A stretch of DNA of 49,477 bases from Dysgonomonas sp. HGC4 (lineage in GTDB: Bacteria > Bacteroidota > Bacteroidia > Bacteroidales > Dysgonomonadaceae), in NCBI RefSeq assembly GCF_001261715.1, contig NZ_CVRU01000112.1:1-49477 (forward strand), in the 5' to 3' direction. The position numbers and the translations under genes are program-made. Shown one piece after another: positions 33,540-41,905 of this stretch. How positions within the stretch are numbered: the first letter of the stretch is position 1; the number at the start of each line of letters is the position of its first letter. The notes beneath the pieces are model-generated. The model was not told the origin of the DNA. It did no database searches and saw only the letters and a list, made by a program, of their open reading frames with translations.

Positions 33540-34493
33540 ATGGCATTTTTCTCAGGAAACAAACAAGCTGATGACGAAGACAAGTCAGCAAAAAATATTT
33601 TCGTATTTCAATTAGTTCCTAAAAATGTATTAGTAACCGGCTCTAATGGTCAGTTAGGGAGCGAGCTTAAGCGTGCAACCGCAGATCATGAAGCGAATCT
33701 TAATTTTATTTTTACTGATGTTGCCGAATTAGATATTACAAACTTACAAGCTGTTGAGCAATTTGTAAAAGACAACAATATCAAATACATTGTCAATTGC
33801 GCAGCTTATACAGCAGTAGACAAAGCTGAAGATGATGTTGAACTTTGTTATAAAATAAACAAAGATGCAGCCCGTAATCTGGGTATTGCAGCAACCAACA
33901 ATGAAGCTAAAGTAATTCATACATCTACCGATTATGTATTTGATGGTACAGGAAGTCGTCCTTATTTGGAAACCGATCCTGTAAATCCAAAATCGGTATA
34001 CGGAAAGTCTAAACAAGAGGGTGAAGCAGCTTTACTTGAAGTATGCCCCGATTCAATCATTATCCGCACAGCATGGTTATATTCTATCTATGGAAATAAC
34101 TTTGTAAAAACAATGATCAAGCTAGGTAAAGAAAGAGATGCATTGAATGTAGTAGCAGATCAAACCGGTAGCCCAACCAATGCTGCTGATTTGGCTAAAG
34201 CTATTGTTAAGATATTAGATCATAGTGAATCTTACAGCCACTTCAAAGCAGGTATCTATCATTATACCGACGAGGGGGTTACATCATGGTACGATTTCAC
34301 TGTGGCTATTCATAAATATGCAGGTATTACAAGTTGCAAGGTTAGCCCTATTACAACAGATCAATACCCCACGAGAGCAAGTCGTCCTCAATACAGTGTT
34401 TTAGACAAAACCAAAATAAAGACTACTTTCGAAGTTGAAACTCCTCAATGGGAGGACAGTCTTAAAGTTTGCGTAAACGAACTAATCAAGTAA
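33540..34493 (+). CDS. rfbD: dTDP-4-dehydrorhamnose reductase-like (RfbD) protein
   Basis: This is an SDR-fold enzyme of the RfbD/RmlD group, which makes dTDP-L-rhamnose in the final step of the pathway. The NAD(P)-binding motif VLVTGSNGQLGSELKRA starts at residue 30. NCAAYTAVDKAEDD, the catalytic YxxxK in SVYGKSKQEGEAAL and IIRTAWLYSIYGNNFVKTM follow. The protein has about 28 extra N-terminal residues (MAFFSGNKQADDEDKSAKNI and onward) compared with most RfbD proteins, and no in-frame ATG, GTG or TTG lies between that region and the Rossmann motif. RfbA, RfbB and RfbC are not in the window. A hairpin terminator follows. Confidence 0.9.
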   Translation: MAFFSGNKQADDEDKSAKNIFVFQLVPKNVLVTGSNGQLGSELKRATADHEANLNFIFTDVAELDITNLQAVEQFVKDNNIKYIVNCAAYTAVDKAEDDVELCYKINKDAARNLGIAATNNEAKVIHTSTDYVFDGTGSRPYLETDPVNPKSVYGKSKQEGEAALLEVCPDSIIIRTAWLYSIYGNNFVKTMIKLGKERDALNVVADQTGSPTNAADLAKAIVKILDHSESYSHFKAGIYHYTDEGVTSWYDFTVAIHKYAGITSCKVSPITTDQYPTRASRPQYSVLDKTKIKTTFEVETPQWEDSLKVCVNELIK

Positions 34494-34514
34494 AATTACA
34501 GCACAAATAAATAT

Positions 34515-34546
34515 AAAGGTTACACCATTCGTGTAACCTTTTTTAT
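34515..34546 (+). terminator. Terminator after the rfbD-like gene
   Basis: An 11-base stem (AAAGGTTACAC with GTGTAACCTTT) closes a CATTC loop and is followed by TTTTATTA. Confidence 0.93.
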
Positions 34547-34588
34547 TATATTGCACTCTCCTCTGATTTACCGTAATCTAGATCACAT

Positions 34589-35038
34589 ATGAGATATCTT
34601 ATAATATTGTTTTTCGCCTTAGCTCCTCTTATTGGGTACTGTAAAGAAACGATTGAAACCTCAACTAATAGTAAGGATTCGACATTAAACATAGAGTCCA
34701 ACCAACTCAAATATCGCAAACACTCAGAATCGAGTCTACACAGGAATAGCACAGTTATTAGAGAAGATGAATTCTTGCCTAAGAATACTCCCAAATCATC
34801 TCTTTATATTTACATTGAAAAAAAAATGAGAGAAGAATTGAGCATTGACGAGAAAACTGCCCACTCTAAATTTCCTCTGATAGTGGTTGATAATCAAGCA
34901 CATTATCTAAAAGATCTAAATAATATAGAATACGGTCAGACAACGAAAATCACAGTGCTATCTGGAGATATCCCGTCTACTGCAGCTATATATGGGACAA
35001 GAGCTCTTAATGGAATAATTCTAATAGAAACTAAATAA
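34589..35038 (+). CDS. Exported protein with a stand-alone TonB-receptor plug-like domain
   Basis: A cleavable signal peptide (about residues 1-18, ending LIGYCKE) is followed by a Ser/Asn/Thr-rich linker. The C-terminal 65 residues resemble the plug domain of SusC/TonB-dependent receptors: FPLIVVDNQAHYLKDLNNIE, TKITVLSGDIPSTAAIYGT and RALNGIILIETK, matching the receptor pattern VVDG...I..I.VLKD..ATAIYG.RGANGVI.I.TK. No beta-barrel or TonB box follows; the protein stops right after the plug-like end at 149 residues. It may be a small envelope protein that borrowed the fold, or a receptor remnant. No operon partner is obvious. Confidence 0.68.
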   Translation: MRYLIILFFALAPLIGYCKETIETSTNSKDSTLNIESNQLKYRKHSESSLHRNSTVIREDEFLPKNTPKSSLYIYIEKKMREELSIDEKTAHSKFPLIVVDNQAHYLKDLNNIEYGQTTKITVLSGDIPSTAAIYGTRALNGIILIETK

Positions 35039-35088
35039 ACTCCCAGTGCTTTATCCTTAAAAGATAAAATAAGATGATTATTATGATA

Positions 35089-35096
35089 TATTTTTG
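35089..35096 (+). promoter_or_regulatory. Probable -7 element for the MarC-family gene
   Basis: TATTTTTG matches TAnnTTTG, 18 bases before the ATG at 35115. Confidence 0.45.
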
Positions 35097-35114
35097 TATT
35101 TAAATTGAATTACC

Positions 35115-35705
35115 ATGGGTATAAGTTTCACTCAGATACTAAGTGTCTTTGTTGTATTATTTGCACTGATTGACGTCTTAGGGTCAGTTCCTATTTTCCT
35201 CAACTTTCAACAAAAGGGGGAAGATGTAAACCCTAAACAGGCAGCCATATATTCGTTTGTCATAATGACTGCTTTTCTTTTTGTTGGGGAACTGATATTA
35301 CATTTATTTAATGTTGATGTTTCTTCGTTTGCTATTGCAGGTGCATTAGTTATCTTTATTATATCTGTGGAAATGATTTTCGGAATAGAAGTTTTCAGAA
35401 ACGATGCTCCTCCAGGGTCTACTACTTTAGTTCCTATCGTATTTCCTCTGATTGCAGGTCCGGGAACATTTACAGCATTGTTATCAATGCGAGCCGAATT
35501 TCAGGTCAGCAATATTATTATCGGACTTCTTCTTAATATGATAATCGTATTCTTGGTTCTCAAAAATCTGAAATTTGTAAAACGGCTTCTTGGAGTAGGT
35601 GGTGTATATGTAATGCGTAAATTTTTCGGTATTATCCTTATGGGAATTGCTGTAAAACTATTTACGTCTAATTTGCACATCTTATTACAATCGTTTTCTC
35701 AATAA
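35115..35705 (+). CDS. MarC-family (UPF0056) inner-membrane protein
   Basis: The six hydrophobic segments and the conserved FALIDVLGSVPIFLNF, AIAGALVIFIISVEMIFG and PLIAGPGTFTALL sequences identify the MarC/UPF0056 family. Despite the name, family members are no longer thought to cause multiple-antibiotic resistance, and their transport substrate, if any, is unknown. The 196 residues are normal length. It is followed 73 bases later by the aldo/keto reductase gene on the same strand. Confidence 0.93.
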   Translation: MGISFTQILSVFVVLFALIDVLGSVPIFLNFQQKGEDVNPKQAAIYSFVIMTAFLFVGELILHLFNVDVSSFAIAGALVIFIISVEMIFGIEVFRNDAPPGSTTLVPIVFPLIAGPGTFTALLSMRAEFQVSNIIIGLLLNMIIVFLVLKNLKFVKRLLGVGGVYVMRKFFGIILMGIAVKLFTSNLHILLQSFSQ

Positions 35706-35778
35706 GATACTATACAAACTTTCTCGCAACCTTACAGATTAAGACTATAATTGTTACATAAACTAATATTGAAAGTGT

Positions 35779-36654
35779 ATGAAGAAATATTTAGCACTCT
35801 GTATACTCTGTTTTTTGTCTATTAGTATTTACTCTCAGATTGGTCAATCCGTACCAAAGCAAACTCTTAACAATGGGGTTTCAATGCCAATTCTTGGCTT
35901 TGGGACTTTATACCTTACAGATTCCATTGGTGAAAGATGTGTTGCAGAAGCTATTTCTGTTGGCTACCGTCTTCTGGATACTGGTAAAATATATGGAAAC
36001 GAAGAAGCCGTAGGAAAGGGAATCAAAAAGAGTGGAATCAAAAGAGAAGAACTTTTTGTTACGACAAAGGTTTGGGTTAGCGACATGGGCTACGAAAGTA
36101 CCAAAAAGGCTTTTGAGGAATCTCTGAATAAATTAGGCTTAGATTATATAGACCTCTATCTGATCCACCGACCAAGGGGAGATGTAAAAGGTACTTGGAA
36201 AGCTATGGAAGAGCTGTATGAGGCAGGTAAAATCAAAGCCATCGGGGTAAGTAATTTTGAGCCTGACCAACTAGCAGATTTGCTTATGTATGCTAAAATT
36301 AAACCTGCGGTCAATCAAATAGAAACCAATGTATTTTTTCAGCAACACGAAGCACAAGCAGCGATGGAAAAATTAGGCATACAAATGGAAGCATGGTCTC
36401 CTTTCGCTCAAGGACGCAATGATCTTTTCAGTAATCAGACATTGGCAGCCATTGGCAAAAAGCACAACAAGAGCATTGCACAAGTTACTTTGAGATGGCT
36501 TATACAAAGAGGTATAGTAGCCATTCCCAGAACATCAAGTAAAGAACATATGATGGAAAATATAAATATCTTTGACTTCGAACTTGATGCCTCAGATATG
36601 CAGCAAATCTCTAAGTTAGATTTGGACACTAGCCAGTTTCCTGAATGGGAGTAG
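35779..36654 (+). CDS. Aldo/keto reductase with predicted signal peptide
   Basis: The enzyme is an NADPH-type aldo/keto reductase: VSMPILGFGTLYL at the start of the barrel, RLLDTGKIYGNEEAVG (catalytic Asp and Tyr), VTTKVWV (Lys), YLIHRP (His) and the cofactor loop AIPRTSSKEHMMEN. Unusually, residues 1-20 (MKKYLALCILCFLSISIYSQ) look like a Sec signal peptide and precede the barrel. If real, the enzyme would be periplasmic, where NADPH is not normally available. The alternative is a start farther inside; the next in-frame ATG (the SMPILGF Met) lies inside the barrel core, so the signal-containing form is preferred. A strong terminator follows. Confidence 0.88.
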   Translation: MKKYLALCILCFLSISIYSQIGQSVPKQTLNNGVSMPILGFGTLYLTDSIGERCVAEAISVGYRLLDTGKIYGNEEAVGKGIKKSGIKREELFVTTKVWVSDMGYESTKKAFEESLNKLGLDYIDLYLIHRPRGDVKGTWKAMEELYEAGKIKAIGVSNFEPDQLADLLMYAKIKPAVNQIETNVFFQQHEAQAAMEKLGIQMEAWSPFAQGRNDLFSNQTLAAIGKKHNKSIAQVTLRWLIQRGIVAIPRTSSKEHMMENINIFDFELDASDMQQISKLDLDTSQFPEWE

Positions 36655-36690
36655 TATTAGTAATTTATTACATTACCTAATGTAACTAAA

Positions 36691-36728
36691 AAAGAAAGAG
36701 CGTGAATCAATATTCACGCTCTTTCTTT
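36691..36728. terminator. Bidirectional terminator between aldo/keto reductase and carboxylase operon
   Basis: A perfect 17-base stem (AAAGAAAGAGCGTGAAT and its complement) closes a CAAT loop, with A/T-rich flanks on both sides. It lies between converging transcription units. Confidence 0.93.
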
Positions 36729-36753
36729 CTATTATATCAAAGTATACAACTTC

Positions 36754-37296
36754 TCAATTATCCTTTTCCAATTCTATAAGCAGATCGCTCTTGCTGGTAG
36801 TATCACCTACTTTTACCACTACTTTCTTTACAATGGCTTTGGTACTTGCTAAGATTGCATTCTGCATCTTCATCGCTTCTAAAATCACTAATGTATCTCC
36901 CGCTTTTACAGTATCACCTGTTTTCACCAATACATCCAATATTTTACCGGGCATTGGAGCTTTTAGCAATATAGTACTGGACTCATTAGCCTGCGAACTC
37001 AGAATTTTTCTTCTCTGCAAAGAGAATGGTGTTTCTACCGAAAAACAATAGCTTATGCCATTAATCAGAATCTCATATTCATTCTGCTTCTGAGCAACTA
37101 TTTCTACGGGATAACTCACTCCATTGACATTCATAAAAGTAAAACCATCAGGAGTTTCTTCCAAATGAGCGTTCAGCTCTTTATCCCCAATTGTATATGT
37201 ATCATTATCTCCAATAAGAAACTCATACTCTTTAGAATTATCTAAATCAAGAGCAACCAATTGTTTTTGAGTTATATTTTGCTTGTTCATTACCAT
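36754..37296 (-). CDS. Biotin carboxyl carrier subunit of acyl-CoA carboxylase
   Basis: The C-terminal biotinyl domain (about residues 108-180) contains the biotin attachment motif EAMKMQN with Lys143 as the acceptor, preceded by the APMPGKILDVLVKTGDTVKA strand pair. The N-terminal 100 residues form a separate domain (YEFLIGDNDTYTIGDKEL, VSYPVEIVAQKQNEYEILING) like that of propionyl-CoA carboxylase alpha or methylmalonyl decarboxylase linkers. The gene is last in a three-gene operon; six bases separate it from accC. The start may be Met1 or Met3. Confidence 0.92.
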   Translation of the reverse strand: MVMNKQNITQKQLVALDLDNSKEYEFLIGDNDTYTIGDKELNAHLEETPDGFTFMNVNGVSYPVEIVAQKQNEYEILINGISYCFSVETPFSLQRRKILSSQANESSTILLKAPMPGKILDVLVKTGDTVKAGDTLVILEAMKMQNAILASTKAIVKKVVVKVGDTTSKSDLLIELEKDN

Positions 37297-37302
37297 TCCA
37301 GA

Positions 37303-38805
37303 TTACATATTATTAATTCTGTTTATCAAAGACCATGCATCTAACGATTGCTTCTCTTCTTTGATTGGCTCGTTTTCTATACGATGATTGGTTATCGCTA
37401 ATAGAGCACCAAATAGAGCCTCATCTTTTTCGTGATGAACCAGAGAATCCATATCTTTTTCAATGAATGAAGTATCGAAACTTCCTCCTTTAAAAACTTC
37501 ATTATGCAGAACAGCTTTGCAAAATGGAATGGTTGTTTTAATACCCTTGATATGAAAATCGTTCAATGCTTTCAATGTATTTTCAATAACCGTTGGGCGG
37601 TCTTTTGCATGAACAATCAATTTAGCAACCATAGAATCAAAATAGGGAGTAATTTCGGAACCTGTAACAACTCCTTTATCAACTCTCACGCCTTCGCCTT
37701 CGGGAGTTCTCAATCCTTTAATGATTCCCGTACATGGAGAAAATCCTGATTGAACATCTTCTGCATTTATACGACACTCAATAGCCCAACCATTCAACTT
37801 CACATCACTTTGAGCAATTGGAAGTTTTTCACCTCTGGCAATACGAATTTGTAATTCGATAAGGTCAAGACCTGTTATCATTTCCGTCACAGGATGCTCT
37901 ACTTGTACACGAGTATTCATTTCCATAAAGAAGAAATTCCCTTGTTTATCAAGCAGAAACTCAACTGTTCCCAAACTTACATATCCTGCACCTTTTGCTA
38001 AAGAGACAGCAGCGGTGGCCATTTTTTCACGAAGTTCTTCAGAAAGAGCTGGTGATGGAGCTTCCTCTAATAATTTTTGATGTTTGCGTTGTACAGAACA
38101 TTCACGCTCTCCTAAATGAATTACATTTCCGTGTGAATCACCTACTATTTGAAATTCAATATGTTTCGGGTTTTCCAAAAAGCGTTCGATAAATACCGAT
38201 GGATTGTTAAATGCATTCTGAGCCTCAGATGACGCAGAGAAATACATTTGTTTCATTTCCGATTTCTTGTACACCACACGCATACCACGTCCACCACCTC
38301 CGGCAGAAGCTTTTATAATAAGTGGAAATCCAATCTTTTCGGCAACATCCAAAGCATCCTCAAGTGTATCAACGCTTCCATTACTACCTCCCAACATGGG
38401 AACATTATTCTTCGCAGCTATTTCTTTGGCAATTACCTTATCACCCATGTTCTGAATAACACGCGGCGAAGGACCTATAAATATAATACCTTCTTCGGTA
38501 CAGCGTGTTGCAAATTGTGCATTTTCAGACAGATAACCATATCCGGGGTGAATGGCATCTATATTATTTCTCTTGGCTAATAACACCAATGATTCTATAT
38601 CGAGAAATTCAGGAATGCCGCCGTTATCAATATCTGGGAAATCTATTACTTTATCGACTGACGATAAATATAGTGCATTCGGTTCTTTAAGGGTACGAAT
38701 ACCCACCGAAGTAATACCCATTATTTTAGTGGTCTTAGCTATACGAATAGCTATCTCACCACGATTGGCTATTAATATTGATTTTATTTTATTCTTTTGT
38801 TTCAT
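37303..38805 (-). CDS. accC: Biotin carboxylase subunit of acyl-CoA carboxylase
   Basis: The ATP-grasp biotin carboxylase carboxylates biotin on the carrier protein using bicarbonate and ATP. Visible are the N-terminal SILIANRGEIAIRIAKT, the DAIHPGYGYLSENAQFA segment, the glycine-rich ATP lid KASAGGGGRGMRVV, the FLENPKHIEFQIVGD and FFMEMNTRVQVEHPVTE metal-binding motifs, and the C-terminal domain. At 500 residues it is full length. The operon order (carboxyltransferase, accC, carrier) matches propionyl-CoA-type carboxylases in Bacteroidetes. Confidence 0.96.
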   Translation of the reverse strand: MKQKNKIKSILIANRGEIAIRIAKTTKIMGITSVGIRTLKEPNALYLSSVDKVIDFPDIDNGGIPEFLDIESLVLLAKRNNIDAIHPGYGYLSENAQFATRCTEEGIIFIGPSPRVIQNMGDKVIAKEIAAKNNVPMLGGSNGSVDTLEDALDVAEKIGFPLIIKASAGGGGRGMRVVYKKSEMKQMYFSASSEAQNAFNNPSVFIERFLENPKHIEFQIVGDSHGNVIHLGERECSVQRKHQKLLEEAPSPALSEELREKMATAAVSLAKGAGYVSLGTVEFLLDKQGNFFFMEMNTRVQVEHPVTEMITGLDLIELQIRIARGEKLPIAQSDVKLNGWAIECRINAEDVQSGFSPCTGIIKGLRTPEGEGVRVDKGVVTGSEITPYFDSMVAKLIVHAKDRPTVIENTLKALNDFHIKGIKTTIPFCKAVLHNEVFKGGSFDTSFIEKDMDSLVHHEKDEALFGALLAITNHRIENEPIKEEKQSLDAWSLINRINNM

Positions 38806-38822
38806 CTTGATTCTTATCCAAA

Positions 38823-40364
38823 TTAAAGAGGCATATTACCATGTTTACGCTTAGGCTTATACTCAGTTTTTCTTTCCAGTGTTTTTAAAGACCTGATTAT
38901 TTTGTGACGAGTCAGAGCGGGATCAATAACCTCATCAACAAATCCTTTTTCGTCAGCAATATAAGGATTGGTAACCTCTTCTCTATATTTCTGAGTCAGC
39001 TCCTTTTTAAGTACTACCGGATTTTCTGATTCCTTTAATTCTTTTCTGTAAAGGATAGCAATTGCCCCATCAGGACCCATTACTGCAATCTCGGCAGTAG
39101 GCCATGCAAAACTAAAATCACCACCTATACCTTTACTATTCATTACAATGTATGCACCTCCATAGGCTTTACGCAAAATTACGGTAATCTTAGGCACTGT
39201 TGCATAAGTATATGCATACAATAGTTTCGCTCCATGGCGAATAATACCATCATGCTCCTGATCTGTTCCGGGTAAAAATCCGGGAACATCCTCCAATGTT
39301 ATAATAGGTATATTAAACGAATCGCAAATATTAATAAAGCGCGCCGCTTTTATAGATGAGTCAATATCTAACGTTCCGGCCATGACTTTAGGTTGATTGG
39401 CTACAATACCTACCACTTGACCATCCAGACGTGCAAATGCAGTGAATATATTGGCTGCATGATTTTCGGCAACTTCTAAAAATTCGCCTTTATCTACGAT
39501 TAGTCTTACGATATCTTTTACATCATAAGGTTTATCGGGATCATCGGGTACAATATTCCTCAAACTCTCCTCTACCCTACTTATCGGATCTTCCGATTTT
39601 ACCAAGGGAGGATTTTCCATATTATTAGAAGGTAAGTAAGACAATAGCTTCTTTACTCCTAAAATTGTATTCTCATCATCATTATATACAAAGTCGGCAA
39701 CTCCCGATTTAGTTCCATGAACAGATGCTCCACCCAAATCTTCGGTCGATACAGTTTCATTCAAAACCTCTTTCACCACATTTGGACCTGTTACAAACAT
39801 ATAGCTTGTATCGGCAGTCATAAATATAAAATCGGTGAGAGCTGGTGAATATACTGCACCACCTGCAGCAGGTCCCATTATTACCGAAATCTGAGGAATT
39901 ACCCCCGACGACATTACATTCCGTTTAAAAATATCGGCATAGCCATTCAAACTACTTACACCTTCCTGAATACGGGCACCACCCGAATCGATAAGCCCAA
40001 CAACAGGAGCTCCCGTCTTAAGAGCCATATCCTGTATTTTTACGATTTTAGCTGCATGAACTGTACCTAAAGAACCTCCAAGCACACTAAAATCCTGAGA
40101 GAAAGCGTATACCAAACGTCCGTTTACGGACCCAAATCCTGTAACTACACCGTCTCCGAAAGCTTCTACGGTTTTCCCAAAAGATGCTGTTGCCGGTGGC
40201 GTATAAGCATCCGTTTCTTCGAAAGTACCTTCATCAAACAATAATAGAATACGTTCGCGGGCGGTTAACTTCCCTCTTTGATGTTGTTTTTTATAGTACG
40301 CCTCATCGTACTGCTTATTTAGCAGATTTTCGCGGGCTACAAACTGTTCGTAAATTTTTCTCAT
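38823..40364 (-). CDS. Acyl-CoA (propionyl/methylmalonyl-CoA) carboxyltransferase beta subunit
   Basis: This is a crotonase-fold carboxyltransferase of the MmdA/PccB type (513 residues). N- and C-terminal CT domains are both present: LTARERILLLFDEGTFEETD, VAYSPALTDFIFMTADTSYMFVTGP-like region, GGASVHGTKSGVADF, LEDVPGFLPGTDQEHDGIIRHGA and RKAYGGAYIVMNSKGIGGDFSFAWP. It would carboxylate an acyl-CoA, most likely propionyl-CoA, giving methylmalonyl-CoA for the B12-dependent mutase. It is first in the operon and is preceded by a cobalamin riboswitch some 340 bases upstream. Substrate choice (acetyl or propionyl) cannot be proven from sequence. Confidence 0.94.
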   Translation of the reverse strand: MRKIYEQFVARENLLNKQYDEAYYKKQHQRGKLTARERILLLFDEGTFEETDAYTPPATASFGKTVEAFGDGVVTGFGSVNGRLVYAFSQDFSVLGGSLGTVHAAKIVKIQDMALKTGAPVVGLIDSGGARIQEGVSSLNGYADIFKRNVMSSGVIPQISVIMGPAAGGAVYSPALTDFIFMTADTSYMFVTGPNVVKEVLNETVSTEDLGGASVHGTKSGVADFVYNDDENTILGVKKLLSYLPSNNMENPPLVKSEDPISRVEESLRNIVPDDPDKPYDVKDIVRLIVDKGEFLEVAENHAANIFTAFARLDGQVVGIVANQPKVMAGTLDIDSSIKAARFINICDSFNIPIITLEDVPGFLPGTDQEHDGIIRHGAKLLYAYTYATVPKITVILRKAYGGAYIVMNSKGIGGDFSFAWPTAEIAVMGPDGAIAILYRKELKESENPVVLKKELTQKYREEVTNPYIADEKGFVDEVIDPALTRHKIIRSLKTLERKTEYKPKRKHGNMPL

Positions 40365-40706
40365 TTTATTACTATAATATCTTTAATCTTCTTTTGCTAC
40401 AATAATATAAAGTCTAAGATTCACTTATCATTTCGGCAGATACCTGCACAATTGAAAACTACAATCAGACAATTCTTTATCAAACAATTACGCACTCAAC
40501 AATTACATACTTTCAGAATATGTAATTATAATTTTGCCTTTTATTATCTAAAATTAGCGCCACAAGTTATAAAAAAGAAAAAACATAGTTCTCTTCTTAT
40601 TTATAAAATAACAATATGTAAAAAAACCGACCGAATATTTACTAATTGTAAACTTCTATGGTTAAGATTCATTGCCTTGTTTCCCGAAAGCATCCGAATT
40701 TATATA
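40365..40706. other. Long AT-rich leader between riboswitch and carboxylase operon
   Basis: This 342-base stretch is unusually AT-rich. On the minus strand it contains a possible 23-codon ORF (about 40601-40672) shortly after the riboswitch and a TTCGGTCGG-plus-T7 tract. I see no strong terminator hairpin and no second promoter. It is best read as the expression platform and leader of the carboxylase operon, or as the remains of a lost gene. Confidence 0.5.
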
Positions 40707-40888
40707 TTTTGGCAGGTCTTCTGACTTACTTCATCCCTAAACATCCTTCCCATTCGCATTAAGGAACAGTGGTATAGAGTGTTATTTAGAGACTCTTTAT
40801 GAAGTTTACAGCAGCGGGTCTGTTCTCGATTTTCACGGGATTCCCTTTTCATTATTCTTTCAGCAAAAGTGACTGAATAACACCAAAA
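40707..40888 (-). ncRNA. Cobalamin riboswitch
   Basis: Read on the minus strand the conserved B12-box elements are in order: P1 closed by TTTTGG/CCAAAA (40883-40888 with 40707-40712), GGGAATCCCGTGAAAATC, ACAGACCCGCTGCTGTAA, CACTGTTCC, GCGAATGGGAAGG and the 3' AAGTCAGAAGACCTGCC. The match is strong at primary-sequence level. A TATATTTG promoter box begins nine bases upstream. It faces the acyl-CoA carboxylase operon, so cobalamin likely controls that operon, although the 340-base gap leaves the expression mechanism open. Whether it binds adenosylcobalamin or aquocobalamin cannot be told here. Confidence 0.95.
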
Positions 40889-40896
40889 CTGTAAAG

Positions 40897-40904
40897 CAAA
40901 TATA
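40897..40904 (-). promoter_or_regulatory. Promoter -7 element of the riboswitch transcript
   Basis: CAAATATA on the plus strand reads TATATTTG on the minus strand, an exact TAnnTTTG box immediately upstream of the riboswitch P1 stem. Confidence 0.65.
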
Positions 40905-40947
40905 AGCGATTTATTTTATCTATATCTTTTTTCGATCTCTTTTTATT

Positions 40948-41808
40948 TTAGCATCCCACACTTGAGTGCAAACCTACCACTTTTACCAATTGATCTTTAT
41001 CGGCAAATGATGATAGATAAACCGTTGGTCTATAAAGGTTATAATGATAGCTTGTGTTTAATACTAAATCTGGAAATCCATCATTATCAATATCACCTAT
41101 TAAGAATACTCTAAACATAGTATCATCAAAAGTAGGGGTAGATGCCAACAATTGATTTATTTCTTTTCCTTCTTTGTATCCCTTGAGATATAGTTTATAA
41201 TTACTTATAATCATTTCATCTTTATTGTACTCAGCAGGTTTTAAGTTGCCCGTCGAATATAGTGTATAAGATGAGCCATTATATGTAAATGTTTTTTTCT
41301 CATTCAGGTCAATAAAATCTTTGTCTAATGGTATTGTTTTTATTTCATGAGATGATAAGCGAGGCGAACTACTTATCAAAACCAAAGACGTGTCAATATG
41401 AGAAGTCTTAACTTCCCACCCTGTCCAATTCGAGGAGTTGTGTTCATCTACCGTTTCATCCAAAACAACGTCAAACGCTTTTTGAATACTAAGAGTGGTA
41501 GATGCAATATAATATCGTCCTCTATCCTGAAAAATACCAAACCATCCTTTATTTATCATTTCGGGAGACGTTTCATCTCCATGAAAAACTCCTGTAGATA
41601 ATACCGATAGAGGTAAATCCTTACTTTTAGGATAAAGCTCTTCATCTATCCAATCTATATTGTCAATGGAATCGGAACTAGCAATACTATCTTTTATTGC
41701 TAAAGAATCTCCTGCTATCTGAATATCACTTCCATTCTCCGCTTTTGAGATCTCTTTACAGGCTACTATCGAGACACATACTACTATCAACACTACTATT
41801 TTTCTCAT
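40948..41808 (-). CDS. Uncharacterised lipoprotein with a DxDxDG-type motif
   Basis: A lipoprotein signal (MRKIVVLIVVCVSIVAC, Cys17) starts the protein; I chose the Met at 41808 because it gives a classic signal, though Met codons at 41814 and 41853 are in frame. A Ser/Asp-rich linker follows. Near the C-terminus the stretch GDIDNDGFPDLVLNTSYHYN has a DxDxDG calcium-binding or FG-GAP-like pattern. No enzyme family was recognised. It lies just upstream of the riboswitch on the same strand; the promoter box of the riboswitch transcript overlaps its downstream flank. An AGGTCT-N-AGACCT element lies about 100 bases upstream of its start. Confidence 0.75.
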   Translation of the reverse strand: MRKIVVLIVVCVSIVACKEISKAENGSDIQIAGDSLAIKDSIASSDSIDNIDWIDEELYPKSKDLPLSVLSTGVFHGDETSPEMINKGWFGIFQDRGRYYIASTTLSIQKAFDVVLDETVDEHNSSNWTGWEVKTSHIDTSLVLISSSPRLSSHEIKTIPLDKDFIDLNEKKTFTYNGSSYTLYSTGNLKPAEYNKDEMIISNYKLYLKGYKEGKEINQLLASTPTFDDTMFRVFLIGDIDNDGFPDLVLNTSYHYNLYRPTVYLSSFADKDQLVKVVGLHSSVGC

Positions 41809-41905
41809 TATCATACTAAAGTTATTATTAGTTATAGCAAACACATAATGCAATATTATTTAAGTATAACAGTTAGTTGCACTTATGCTTACCAAAGTAT
41901 AAAAA

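Noticed and set aside
40601-40672. A 23-codon minus-strand ORF after the riboswitch
   Set aside because: It is too short and has no homology evidence to list as a gene; it is mentioned only as part of the leader.
40452-40724. A 90-codon plus-strand reading frame upstream of the carboxylase operon
   Set aside because: It runs through the AT-rich leader and into the cobalamin riboswitch on the other strand, has low-complexity composition and no homologous motif.
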